Part shown: positions 16,230-23,906 of the stretch, piece after piece | Layout: each line of letters starts with the position of its first letter | How positions within the stretch are numbered: the first letter of the stretch is position 1 | From: Albimonas marina | GTDB lineage: Bacteria; Pseudomonadota; Alphaproteobacteria; Rhodobacterales; Rhodobacteraceae | Assembly: GCF_029223255.1 (NCBI RefSeq) | Contig: NZ_JARHUC010000009.1 | Span: 267,334-331,333, forward strand | Length of the DNA: 64,000 bases | Direction: 5' to 3' | The notes under the pieces: model-generated | What the model was told of the DNA's origin: nothing | Seen by the model: only the letters and a program-made list of their open reading frames with translations | The model's database searches: none | Made by a program: the position numbers and the translations under genes

Positions 16230-18113
16230 TCAGGCGGGCGCGCCGCGGACGCGGAACAGCGGGCGCCCCGCGCGTTTCCGGGCGGCGGCCTCCTGCGCGG
16301 CGTAGCGGTTGGCCTCGTCGATCAGCGCGTGGCAGCGCCGCCAGTCGAGCGCGCCCATGTCGGCGGGGATCGGGGGCATGAAGACCTCGTCGTCCGGCCC
16401 CACCCCCGAGGCCATGTCCAGCCGGCCGATGTCCAGCGCCCGCATCAGCACCGCGCGCGCGCTGGGCGCCCCGGGCAGGCGGGCCGAGCGGCCGGGCAGC
16501 AGCGCCGAGAGCAGCAGGCGGCGCCGCGACGGCAGGTCGGTGTAGTCGATCCGTGTGCGCGGCAGCGGCGGCGCGCGGAACGCCAGCACGGCGTTGGGGC
16601 CGGACTTCAGCTCGGCCATGCTGCGGATCGGCACGTTGTCGATCGTGGCCCCGTCCACCAGCACGTCGCCGTCGCGGGCGAAGAACGGCGGCAGCAGGCC
16701 GGGGATCGCGCTGCTGGCGCGGATCGCCTCCCACAGCGGGCCCTCGCGCAGGATGCGCAGCCGCCCGGTCGCCAGCGAGGCGGCGGCCGCGAAATAGGGC
16801 GCCCACAGGTCGCGGATGTCGACCGAGCCGTAGTTCTCGCGCAGCGCGTCGTCGAGCGTCTGGTGATCCAGCAGCGCGTAGCGCGGCCAGGTCCAGCGGC
16901 GCATCGCCTTCCGGCGCACGAAGATGTCGAGCAGGCGCCGCTCGATCTCGCGTGCCGGGACGCCCAGCGCGAAGGCCGCCGCCATGGCGCTGCCGCCGGA
17001 GGTGCCGCCATAGGCGTCGAAGCGAAGGCCGGCGCCGCGCAGGCCCCGGTGCAGGCCGATGTGGGCCGCGCAGAAGGCGCCCCCGCCCGCCGCCACCAGC
17101 CCTACCGCGCGCCCGGCGAGGAAGCGGGCGAGGCGCGCGAAGCTCTCGCCGCTGGAGAGGGACACGTGGTGGTGCAGCGCCACCTCGCGCGTGGCGAGCC
17201 AGAACGCCGTGTTCGCGGCCACGCCCGTCGTCGCCTGGCGCAGCACCAGCCGCAGGTTCGCCGGCCGGTGCATCGACATCGCCGCCCGCTCCAGCGGATT
17301 GGGCGTGCGGTCGGCATCCGAGGCCGCCGCGGCGGCGTCGCCCACCATCAGCACGACGTCCGCCTGGCGCAGGATCTTCAGGGACCACGGGCTCGCCTCG
17401 TCGTCGGCGAGGTAGAGGACCGTGTCGTGCCGCTGCTCGAGCGCGTTCAGCGCGGCCGTCGCCTCGGGCGACTCGAGCGCGAGGCCTCGCGTCAGCGAGG
17501 CGAGGTCCTCCCGGCGCGCCAGGAGCACCGAGCCATGCGCCGCCATCGCCGCCGCCAGCCGCTCGGCGAGCTCGGGCGCGAGCCGGGTCGCGCCGGCGCG
17601 GATCAGGGCGATGGTCCGCGCCGGGCGGAGCGCCGGGACCGAGCGCCGCTCGGTCGTGGCGGCGAGCCGCCGCGACAGGAACGCGGCGATGGCGTGCATC
17701 AGCGAGGGATGCTCGGCCGAGACCCGCTCGAAATCCGCCCGCTTCAGGCGCAGCACCAGGCTGTCGCGCGTGGCGCGAACCGTGGCGGTGCGCAGGCCGC
17801 CGCCGAAGAAGGCGATCTCGCCGACCGGGTCGCCGGCGCCGAGCTCGGCGATGGGCGTCTCGCGGCCCGCCTGGGTCACCTCGAACCGGCCGGAGACGAC
17901 GAGGTAGAGCGCGCGGGCAGGCGCCCCCTGTTCCAGCAGCACGTCGCCGCGCGCGATGTGCTTCGGGCGCAGGCGGCGGGTCAGGTGGGCGACGATCTCG
18001 GCGTCGATCTCGCGGAAGGCCTCCAGCGCGTCGAGGCCGATCGCGTGCAGCTCCGCCGTCGGCGCAGGGTCCGGCGACGGCTTCGGGTCGGGCGGGGGGG
18101 CGTTGTCGTGCAT
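16230..18113 (-). CDS. Cyclic-nucleotide-binding patatin-like phospholipase (NTE family)
   Basis: This 627-residue protein resembles bacterial neuropathy-target-esterase homologues, which hydrolyse phospholipids or lysophospholipids to free fatty acids. Residues about 30-150 form a cNMP-binding domain with the phosphate-binding-cassette pattern DPVGEIAFFGG...RTATV (Gly-Glu, then Arg-Thr-Ala). A linker domain (about 160-320) follows, then the patatin domain with its glycine-rich oxyanion loop AAGGGAFCAAHIG, nucleophile elbow GGTSGGSA and catalytic Asp in LVDGATIDN. All catalytic features are present. The start at 18113 follows the AcpS stop by five bases, and this is the last gene of the ALDH-ACP-FAAL-NDH-AcpS operon. 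The context suggests it releases acyl chains for that pathway when a cyclic nucleotide is bound. Confidence 0.88.
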   Translation of the reverse strand: MHDNAPPPDPKPSPDPAPTAELHAIGLDALEAFREIDAEIVAHLTRRLRPKHIARGDVLLEQGAPARALYLVVSGRFEVTQAGRETPIAELGAGDPVGEIAFFGGGLRTATVRATRDSLVLRLKRADFERVSAEHPSLMHAIAAFLSRRLAATTERRSVPALRPARTIALIRAGATRLAPELAERLAAAMAAHGSVLLARREDLASLTRGLALESPEATAALNALEQRHDTVLYLADDEASPWSLKILRQADVVLMVGDAAAAASDADRTPNPLERAAMSMHRPANLRLVLRQATTGVAANTAFWLATREVALHHHVSLSSGESFARLARFLAGRAVGLVAAGGGAFCAAHIGLHRGLRGAGLRFDAYGGTSGGSAMAAAFALGVPAREIERRLLDIFVRRKAMRRWTWPRYALLDHQTLDDALRENYGSVDIRDLWAPYFAAAASLATGRLRILREGPLWEAIRASSAIPGLLPPFFARDGDVLVDGATIDNVPIRSMAELKSGPNAVLAFRAPPLPRTRIDYTDLPSRRRLLLSALLPGRSARLPGAPSARAVLMRALDIGRLDMASGVGPDDEVFMPPIPADMGALDWRRCHALIDEANRYAAQEAAARKRAGRPLFRVRGAPA

Positions 18114-18118
18114 GGCCG

Positions 18119-18565
18119 CTATCGCCCCGTCCGGCCGGTCCCCGCGCCGGCGGCCTGCGGTGTGGGCGCCGCGGCGGCGTCCGGCGCCAGCAGGATCGCG
18201 AGCGCATGCGCCTGAGCGTCGGTGGCCGAAAGGCACAGCCGCCAGCCGCCCCCGCCGCGCGCGCGCGCGACCTCGGCGGCGCGGCGGTGGAGACGCAGGC
18301 GGGGCGCGCCGCCGCGGTCCGCCTCCACCTCGATCTGCGAGAACCAGAGGCCCTGGCGGATGCCGGCGCCCAGGCATTTCATCGCCGCCTCCTTGGCGGC
18401 GAAGCGCAGGGCGTAGGGCAGGACGGGGTTCGCGCGCCGCTCCGCCGACGCGATCTCGGCGGGGGTGAAGACGCGGCGGCGGAAGGCCTCGCTCTCCAGC
18501 CGCCGGGCGAACCGCGCGAGGCCCACGGCGTCCATGCCCAGGCCCAGGATCGCGCCCCCGCTCAT
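18119..18565 (-). CDS. acpS: Holo-[acyl-carrier-protein] synthase
   Basis: This 148-residue protein transfers 4'-phosphopantetheine from CoA to the serine of an acyl carrier protein. The AcpS signatures are ILGLGMDAVGLARF (Mg-binding Asp), RFAAKEAAMKCLG (second Mg ligand Glu, CoA binding) and WFSQIEVE. The C-terminal 20 residues are a low-complexity Ala/Pro/Gly tail beyond the usual 120-130 residue domain. The start overlaps the stop of the flavoprotein gene (ATGA). A normal housekeeping acpS in proteobacteria sits beside lepB/rnc, so this copy in an operon with its own ACP and acyl-AMP ligase is probably dedicated to that ACP. Confidence 0.88.
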   Translation of the reverse strand: MSGGAILGLGMDAVGLARFARRLESEAFRRRVFTPAEIASAERRANPVLPYALRFAAKEAAMKCLGAGIRQGLWFSQIEVEADRGGAPRLRLHRRAAEVARARGGGGWRLCLSATDAQAHALAILLAPDAAAAPTPQAAGAGTGRTGR

Positions 18566-19848
18566 CTCAGGCGCCGGCTGAAGGAGGTCTGGCGCCCCGA
18601 GACGCCCAGCAGGATCCAGTCGGTCAGCACCCGCGCCGCCTGTCGTCGCGAGGGCTGGAAGTAGAGGAAGAAAAAGAACCGCGCCGTCCAGCCGATCCAG
18701 CCCTTCAGGGGCACGCCGTAGAGCTCGCCCATGCCCTTGCCGATGCCCAGGCTCGCCGCCTGCCCCAGGCCCCGGTAGCTGAACACCCGCAGGGGGCGTC
18801 CCTCGATCGTGCGGGCGATGTTGTCGCCGACCCAGACGCCGTGCTTGATCGCCCACAGCGCGTTCATCGGGCAGGGGCCGCCCTTGATGAAGGGGACCTC
18901 GGCCGCGTCGCCGCCGGTCCACAGGCCGGCGTGGCCGCGCACGCGCAGGTGTTCGTCGGCGATCAGCTGGCCCCGGGCGTTGCGCGGCAGCGCCTCGGCG
19001 CCGGGGAAGGTGACGGTCTTCTGACCGACGGTGCAGATCACGAGGCGGGCGGGAAGCGTCTCGCCGGTCGAGAGGACCACGCCCTCCTCCGTCGCCTCGG
19101 TGATGCGGGTCTCGAGGCGCACGTCGATGCCGTAGGCCGCCAGCTGGCGCACGGCGTAGTCCACCAGCCCCTGGAAGCGCGGGCGCAGCACCGGCAGCAG
19201 CGCGTCGCCCGAGTGGACCAGCGTCATCCGGGGCTTCGCCTCGGCCAGCACCGGGAACTGGGGGGCGAGCGTGCGGATCATCTCGGCGATGTTGGAGGCG
19301 AGCTCGACCCCGGTGAAGCCGCCGCCGGCGACCACGATGCCCAGCCAGGCGTCCCGCTCGGGGCCCGGGGGCGCGGCCTGGGCCTGCTCCAGCGCGGCGA
19401 GGATGGCGCCGCGGACCGCGTCCACCCCCCCCTCGACCTTGACCGAGAGGCCGTGGCGGTCGAGGCCCGGGACCTTCTCCGCCGCGTCATAGGCGCCGTT
19501 GGCCAGCAGCAGGTGGTCGTAGTCCAGCGTCGCCGTCCCGCCGCCCTCGACGTATTCGATCGTCACCGTGCGCCGGTCGAGATCCACGGCCGTCGCCCGG
19601 GCGAGGCGGAAGTCGAGGCCCTGCAGCAGCCGGCGCAGCGGGCTGCGGCGGCTCTCGCTGCCGATCACGCCGGTGACGCTCTCGGCCGTCCAGCCGTGGA
19701 ACGAGTGGTAGGTCTTGGGCGCGACGACGGTCACCGTCACCTCGCCCGCGCGGATCCGCCGGCGCAGGCGCCGCCGGATCGACTTCACCGCCCAGAGCGC
19801 CGTGTAGCCGGCGCCGACGATCACCACCTTCTGCGGGGTCCCGGCCAT
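18562..19848 (-). CDS. NDH-2-like FAD-dependent NAD(P)H oxidoreductase
   Basis: This 428-residue two-dinucleotide-fold flavoprotein resembles type II NADH dehydrogenases. The N-terminal FAD motif is VVIVGAGYTALWAVK, and the second Rossmann motif for NAD(P)H is GIVVAGGGFTGVELASNIAEM; GLWTGGDAAEVPFIKGGPCP closes the FAD site. The C-terminal 80 residues include amphipathic, aromatic-rich segments (TARFFFFLYFQ) like the membrane-association tail of NDH-2. Quinone is the likely acceptor if it behaves as NDH-2, but family members also serve as ferredoxin or sulfide oxidoreductases. It lies between the acyl-AMP ligase (gap 7 bases) and acpS (overlap 4), so it probably supplies or removes reducing equivalents in the lipid pathway. 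Confidence 0.83.
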   Translation of the reverse strand: MAGTPQKVVIVGAGYTALWAVKSIRRRLRRRIRAGEVTVTVVAPKTYHSFHGWTAESVTGVIGSESRRSPLRRLLQGLDFRLARATAVDLDRRTVTIEYVEGGGTATLDYDHLLLANGAYDAAEKVPGLDRHGLSVKVEGGVDAVRGAILAALEQAQAAPPGPERDAWLGIVVAGGGFTGVELASNIAEMIRTLAPQFPVLAEAKPRMTLVHSGDALLPVLRPRFQGLVDYAVRQLAAYGIDVRLETRITEATEEGVVLSTGETLPARLVICTVGQKTVTFPGAEALPRNARGQLIADEHLRVRGHAGLWTGGDAAEVPFIKGGPCPMNALWAIKHGVWVGDNIARTIEGRPLRVFSYRGLGQAASLGIGKGMGELYGVPLKGWIGWTARFFFFLYFQPSRRQAARVLTDWILLGVSGRQTSFSRRLR

Positions 19849-19855
19849 GGCGGGC

Positions 19856-21484
19856 CTACGACGTCGGGTAGATGAGGAGACCCTCCTCGGCGAGCCTGCC
19901 CGAGAGGTAGCGCTCCTTCAGCTCGGCATGGCGGATCTTGCCGTTGTAGGTGAAGGGCACGGTCTGCTTCTTGACCAGGTGGACGCGGCCGGGGCGGAAG
20001 CCCAGCCGCTCATGGATCGCGCGCACGATGCGGCGCACGACGTCGGCGGGCTCGATCCCCTCGCGCTCGAATTTCCCGCGGCTCTCGGCGAAGACGTAGA
20101 CCTGCTCGCCCGCCGCATTCCCGCGGTTGATGCCCACGGCGGCCGAGCAGCGGATCTCGGGGAAGTCGTCGACCAGCTCCTCGATCTCGCGCGGCGAGAG
20201 GGTGCGGCCCGACTGCTTGATGACGTTCTTCTTGCGCGCGACCATGAACAGGTCGCCGTCGGCGTCCCTGTAGGCGAGGTCGCCGGTGCGGATCCAGCCG
20301 TCGCCCCAGAACAGGTTCGCCGTGGCGTCGGGGTTGCGGAAGTAGCCCTGGGTTCCCGAGGGGCTCTTGAACACCAGCTCTCCGATCTCGCCGGTGGGAA
20401 GCTCCCCCTCCTCGGAGACGATCTTCATCTCCAGGTCCGGCAGCGCGTAGCCGATGGCGACGTTGCCCCGCTCGTCGACCTTGATGGGCCGCTTCTCCAG
20501 ACCCCAGAAGGAGACGCCGACCGAGGACTCGGCCAGGCCGTAGCCCGGCTTCACCGCGAAGGGGCAGCCGAAGCGTTCCTCGAACTGGCGCACGGTCTCG
20601 GCGCGCACCGGCTCGGCGGCGTTCAGCGCGAGGCGGAGGTGGGAGAGGTCGTATTTCGACGGATCCCGCACCTGCCCCAGCGCCTGGCGGAAGCCGATGT
20701 CCGGGGCGGCCGTGAAGGTGCCCTTGTGGCGGGTGATGGCCTCGAGCCAGTTGGACATCCGGGTCAGCGAGGTCGGCAGCAGGATCAGCCGGGCGCCGGC
20801 GTAGAACGGCGCCATGGTCATCAGGATCAGCCCGAGGTCATGGTAGACCGGCAGCCAGGAGACGAGCACGTCGCGCTCGTCCATCTTCGAGGCCTCGATC
20901 ATCTGGCGCAGGTTCGCCACCAGGTTGGCGTGGGTCAGCATCACGCCCTTGGATTCGCCGGTGCTGCCGGAGGTGTACTGCAGGAAGGCGAGGTCGTCGG
21001 GCTCGGGGCGCGGGAACGCGTCGTCCGGGTCGCCGTCGAGGCACTGGTCGAAGGTGAAGAGCTCCGCCCCGAAGGCCTTCAGCCCGGCGCGGTAGGTCTC
21101 GATGATCTCGGCCGGCGTGTCGGCGGGCACGATCACCGCCTTCGCCCCGCAGGAGGTGAAGATCGACAGCGCCCGCTTCATGCCCGAGCCGGGGAAGATC
21201 GGCACGCTGACGCCGCCCGCGCGCTGGATGCCGTAGAAGGCGGCGAAGAACTCGACCCCGTTGGGGAAGATGATCATCACCCGGTCGCCCGGCCCGATCC
21301 CGCGGGCCTTGAGGAACGAGGCGACGCGGTTGATGTCGGCCCACATCGCCGCGAAGCTGACCGAGGTTTCGCCGAACAGGAACGCCTCCTGGTCCGGCGT
21401 CGCGACGGCGCGGTATTCGAGCATGTCGATCAGGGTCTCGACGTCGTCCAGGGACGCCGGCCGTCGGGGTGCATCGAGCGTCAT
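19856..21484 (-). CDS. Fatty acyl-AMP ligase-like ANL enzyme
   Basis: This 542-residue ATP-dependent ligase activates a fatty acid as acyl-AMP. The core motif FLQYTSGSTGESKGVMLTHANL, the sequence SWLPVYHDLGLIL and the GYGLAES motif are typical of fatty acyl-AMP ligases (FAALs) that hand the acyl group to an ACP rather than to CoA. GDLAYRDADGDLFMVARKKNVI is the hinge and VPFTYNGKIRHAELK contains the C-terminal Lys. A FAAL-specific insertion near the C-domain was not verified, so an acyl-CoA synthetase is the alternative. An acyl carrier protein gene lies 53 bases upstream in the same operon and an acpS two genes downstream, which makes ACP the natural acceptor. Confidence 0.85.
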   Translation of the reverse strand: MTLDAPRRPASLDDVETLIDMLEYRAVATPDQEAFLFGETSVSFAAMWADINRVASFLKARGIGPGDRVMIIFPNGVEFFAAFYGIQRAGGVSVPIFPGSGMKRALSIFTSCGAKAVIVPADTPAEIIETYRAGLKAFGAELFTFDQCLDGDPDDAFPRPEPDDLAFLQYTSGSTGESKGVMLTHANLVANLRQMIEASKMDERDVLVSWLPVYHDLGLILMTMAPFYAGARLILLPTSLTRMSNWLEAITRHKGTFTAAPDIGFRQALGQVRDPSKYDLSHLRLALNAAEPVRAETVRQFEERFGCPFAVKPGYGLAESSVGVSFWGLEKRPIKVDERGNVAIGYALPDLEMKIVSEEGELPTGEIGELVFKSPSGTQGYFRNPDATANLFWGDGWIRTGDLAYRDADGDLFMVARKKNVIKQSGRTLSPREIEELVDDFPEIRCSAAVGINRGNAAGEQVYVFAESRGKFEREGIEPADVVRRIVRAIHERLGFRPGRVHLVKKQTVPFTYNGKIRHAELKERYLSGRLAEEGLLIYPTS

Positions 21485-21537
21485 GGGATCCTCCTTGTCG
21501 CGGACCGGTGTTCGCGGCGCGCGGCCGCGGTCCGGCC

Positions 21538-21765
21538 TCAGGCCTTCTGAAGCGCGAGGAACAGGTCGTTCACGGTCGCGATCTCGGCGATCCGGTCCTC
21601 GGGGACGACGATGCCCATGCGGTCCTCGACGGCGGCCACGATGTTGGCCACGTCGGCGGATTCCGCGCCCAGGTCCTCGGCGATGCGCGCGTCGGGCGTG
21701 ACCTCGGACGGGTCCGCCCCGAGCTGGTCGGCGATCAGATCGACGACTTCCTGAAACGTAGCCAT
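21538..21765 (-). CDS. Acyl carrier protein
   Basis: This 75-residue acidic four-helix ACP has LGAESADVANIVAAVEDRMG, in which the Ser of the AES motif takes the 4'-phosphopantetheine; the common form is DSL, so this is an atypical attachment site. The helix-IV end LFLALQKA is normal. The gene begins inside the 3' end of the aldehyde dehydrogenase gene (31-base overlap) with GAGGG upstream in that gene's last codons, so translation is coupled. Within the operon the ACP is flanked by the acyl-reductase-like enzyme and the acyl-AMP ligase, and acpS follows, so it is probably a dedicated carrier rather than the fatty acid synthase ACP. Confidence 0.92.
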   Translation of the reverse strand: MATFQEVVDLIADQLGADPSEVTPDARIAEDLGAESADVANIVAAVEDRMGIVVPEDRIAEIATVNDLFLALQKA

Positions 21766-23657
21766 GAGAGGGCCCTCCCCACCTTGCTGACCATGAGACT
21801 TCTCCGCCGCACCATCCGCATCGCCGTGTCGCTCAGCAGCATCAGCCGGCCGGGCGAGTAGAAGGCGATGCGCTTGATGTTGCGCACGTGGGTGTAGGTC
21901 ACGTTGTCCGTGGTCGACGTTCCCCCGAACGTCCCGCAGCCCAGCGTGAGCGAGGGGCTGAGCCCCGTGGACATGCCGACGACCCCGTGCGCGCCGGGCG
22001 AATTCACCAGGATCCGGCTGGCCGTCATCGCCTCGCCGAACCGTCGCGCGCGGGCGCGGTCGCGGGTGTGGATGATGGCGGTGTGGCCCAGCCCGTCGAT
22101 CTCCAGCAGGCGGCGGGCGGCGTCGAAGCCCTCCGTCTCGTCCGCCACCGTGTAGAGGCTGAGAACCGGGGCCATCTTCTCCCGCGAGAGGGGGTTGTCC
22201 TTGGCGATGCGCGCGTCGGGGACGACGATCACCCGGATGGGAAAGGGCCGCTCGACCCCGATCCGCTCGGCGATCTCGCGCGCGGGGCGCCCGGTCAGGT
22301 CGCCCGACAGGCCGCCGCGGCGGGCGTCGAGGGCGCGCTCGTGGAACCGCGCGGTCTCGGCCGGGTCCAGCACCGCGACGCCGTTCGCCTCCAGCGCCGC
22401 GACGAAACGGTCGCGGATCGCGGCGACCGCCAGAAGGTTGTGCTCCGCCCCGCAGATCAGGCCGTTGTCGAAGGATTTCGAGGCCGCGACGCTCGCCGCC
22501 GCATGGGCCACGTCGGCGTCGGCGCAGATCAGCGTCGGCGCGTTGCCCGAGCCCACGCCGATCGCCGGGTTGCCGGAGCTGTAGGCCGCCTTGACCAGGC
22601 TGGGCCCGCCGGTCGCCAGCACCAGCGCGATGCGCGGATGGCCCATGAAGGTGACCACCTGCTTGCGCGAGCCGCCGCGCCCCGAGATCCACTGCACCAG
22701 GTCCACCGGCGCGCCGTGCCGGGCCAGCGTCTCGACCACGATCTCGCCGACCCGCCCGCAGCAGCCCAGCGCGTCGCGGTTGGGGCTGAGGATGACGGCG
22801 TTGCGCGACTTGATCGCGATCAGCGTCTTGAAGATGAAGGTCGAGGTCGGGTTGGTCGCCGGCACCACCGCGAAGATCACGCCCGCGGGGCACGCCACCT
22901 CCAGCACCCCGTCCAGCCGGTGCGCGGCCACCACGCCCGCCCCCCGGCGGCCGTTGAACGAGTGCCAGACGCCCAGGCTCGCCACCCGGTTCTTCATCGT
23001 CTTGTCGGCGGCGTCGCCCATGCCCGTCTCTTCGACGGCGAGCGTCGCCAGCGCCTCGGCCTCGGCCTCCACCGCGCGGGCGAGCGCGAAGGTCAGGTCG
23101 TCGATCCGCCGCTCCGGCCAGTCCTGGATCTGCGCCATCGCCGCCTCGGCGCGGGAGATCATCTCCTCGACCACCGGGTCGCGCTTCGAGGCGATCAGGT
23201 TGTCGAGCCGCCCCGACGTGCTGCGCAGCTTCAGCGCCGCCGCGCGCCCCAGCGCGCCGATCAGCGCCATGCCGACCTCGGGGTGATCCCGCTTCAGCAG
23301 CTCCAGCGCATCGCGGGAGACCTTGCGCAGCCTGAGGTCGGTCTGCGCCACCGCCGAGGCGCTGCGGGGCAGTTCGTCCAGCAGGCTCAGCTCGCCCAGG
23401 ATCGTCCCGGGCTCGAGAAAGGCGAGCACGTTGTCCTGCTCGTCCGGGTCGCGGTCGGCGGCGTCGAGCTCGATCCGCACCAGGCCGTCGTCGATGATGT
23501 AGAAGCCGTCGGACTCGTCCCCGATGCGGAAGATCGGCTCCCCGCGGGGGTGGCGGATCTCCTCGACGTATCGCGACAGCACGTCCTGCGAGCGCGTCGT
23601 CATCCGGTCGAGCGGCGAGGGCCAGTCGGTCCGGGCGATCTCGCTCGCGGCCTGCAT
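21735..23657 (-). CDS. cNMP-binding domain fused to CoA-acylating-type aldehyde dehydrogenase
   Basis: In this 640-residue fusion, residues about 28-150 are a Crp-type cyclic-nucleotide-binding domain with FRIGDESDGFYIIDDG and the phosphate-binding cassette GELSLLDELPRSA (Glu89, Arg98). Residues about 155-600 match the acylating aldehyde dehydrogenase branch (EutE/AdhE N-domain, fatty acyl-CoA reductases): VVPATNPTSTFIFK for the cofactor, GSGNAPTLI, and catalytic Cys402 in SFDNGLICGAEHNLL. The C-terminus has a short Arg-rich tail. The reaction expected is NAD(P)H reduction of an acyl thioester to an aldehyde, or the reverse. It heads a six-gene operon with ACP, acyl-AMP ligase, flavoprotein, AcpS and a cNBD-patatin. 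A cNMP-regulated enzyme of this type is unusual. Confidence 0.85.
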   Translation of the reverse strand: MQAASEIARTDWPSPLDRMTTRSQDVLSRYVEEIRHPRGEPIFRIGDESDGFYIIDDGLVRIELDAADRDPDEQDNVLAFLEPGTILGELSLLDELPRSASAVAQTDLRLRKVSRDALELLKRDHPEVGMALIGALGRAAALKLRSTSGRLDNLIASKRDPVVEEMISRAEAAMAQIQDWPERRIDDLTFALARAVEAEAEALATLAVEETGMGDAADKTMKNRVASLGVWHSFNGRRGAGVVAAHRLDGVLEVACPAGVIFAVVPATNPTSTFIFKTLIAIKSRNAVILSPNRDALGCCGRVGEIVVETLARHGAPVDLVQWISGRGGSRKQVVTFMGHPRIALVLATGGPSLVKAAYSSGNPAIGVGSGNAPTLICADADVAHAAASVAASKSFDNGLICGAEHNLLAVAAIRDRFVAALEANGVAVLDPAETARFHERALDARRGGLSGDLTGRPAREIAERIGVERPFPIRVIVVPDARIAKDNPLSREKMAPVLSLYTVADETEGFDAARRLLEIDGLGHTAIIHTRDRARARRFGEAMTASRILVNSPGAHGVVGMSTGLSPSLTLGCGTFGGTSTTDNVTYTHVRNIKRIAFYSPGRLMLLSDTAMRMVRRRSLMVSKVGRALSWLRFRKSSI

Positions 23658-23768
23658 GATCGCTCGATCCCCCCCTTCGGCCCGGACCTCCGGACCGCGA
23701 CGCCGGTTGCCCCTCCGCGCGACGACAGCCGCGCGGCGGCCCTGGCCGTTGCGCGATTCACCTCACGT

Positions 23769-23807
23769 CACTTTCAGACAACCATATTGAAGACGTTGCG
23801 GAAAGTG
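23769..23807. promoter_or_regulatory. Inverted repeat in the divergent promoter region
   Basis: CACTTTC at 23769-23775 and GAAAGTG at 23801-23807 form a perfect seven-base inverted repeat around a 25-base AT-richer core, midway between the cNBD-aldehyde dehydrogenase start (23657) and the RND exporter start (23907). It is placed to act on both directions as an operator. Confidence 0.35.
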
Positions 23808-23843
23808 GAGTCGGCGACTTGAAACAATTTTCGCGCGCGACGG

Positions 23844-23875
23844 TTGACAGCGGCTTCCCCGGCGTGGGCTTACTT
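23844..23875 (+). promoter_or_regulatory. Possible promoter of the RND exporter
   Basis: A consensus -35 TTGACA lies at 23844-23849; the -10 is poor (GGCTTACTT region at 23867-23875). The start codon is 31 bases further on, consistent with a short leader. Confidence 0.35.
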
Positions 23876-23906
23876 GGCGTCATAGACCGGGGGGATAGGG
23901 GCCGCC

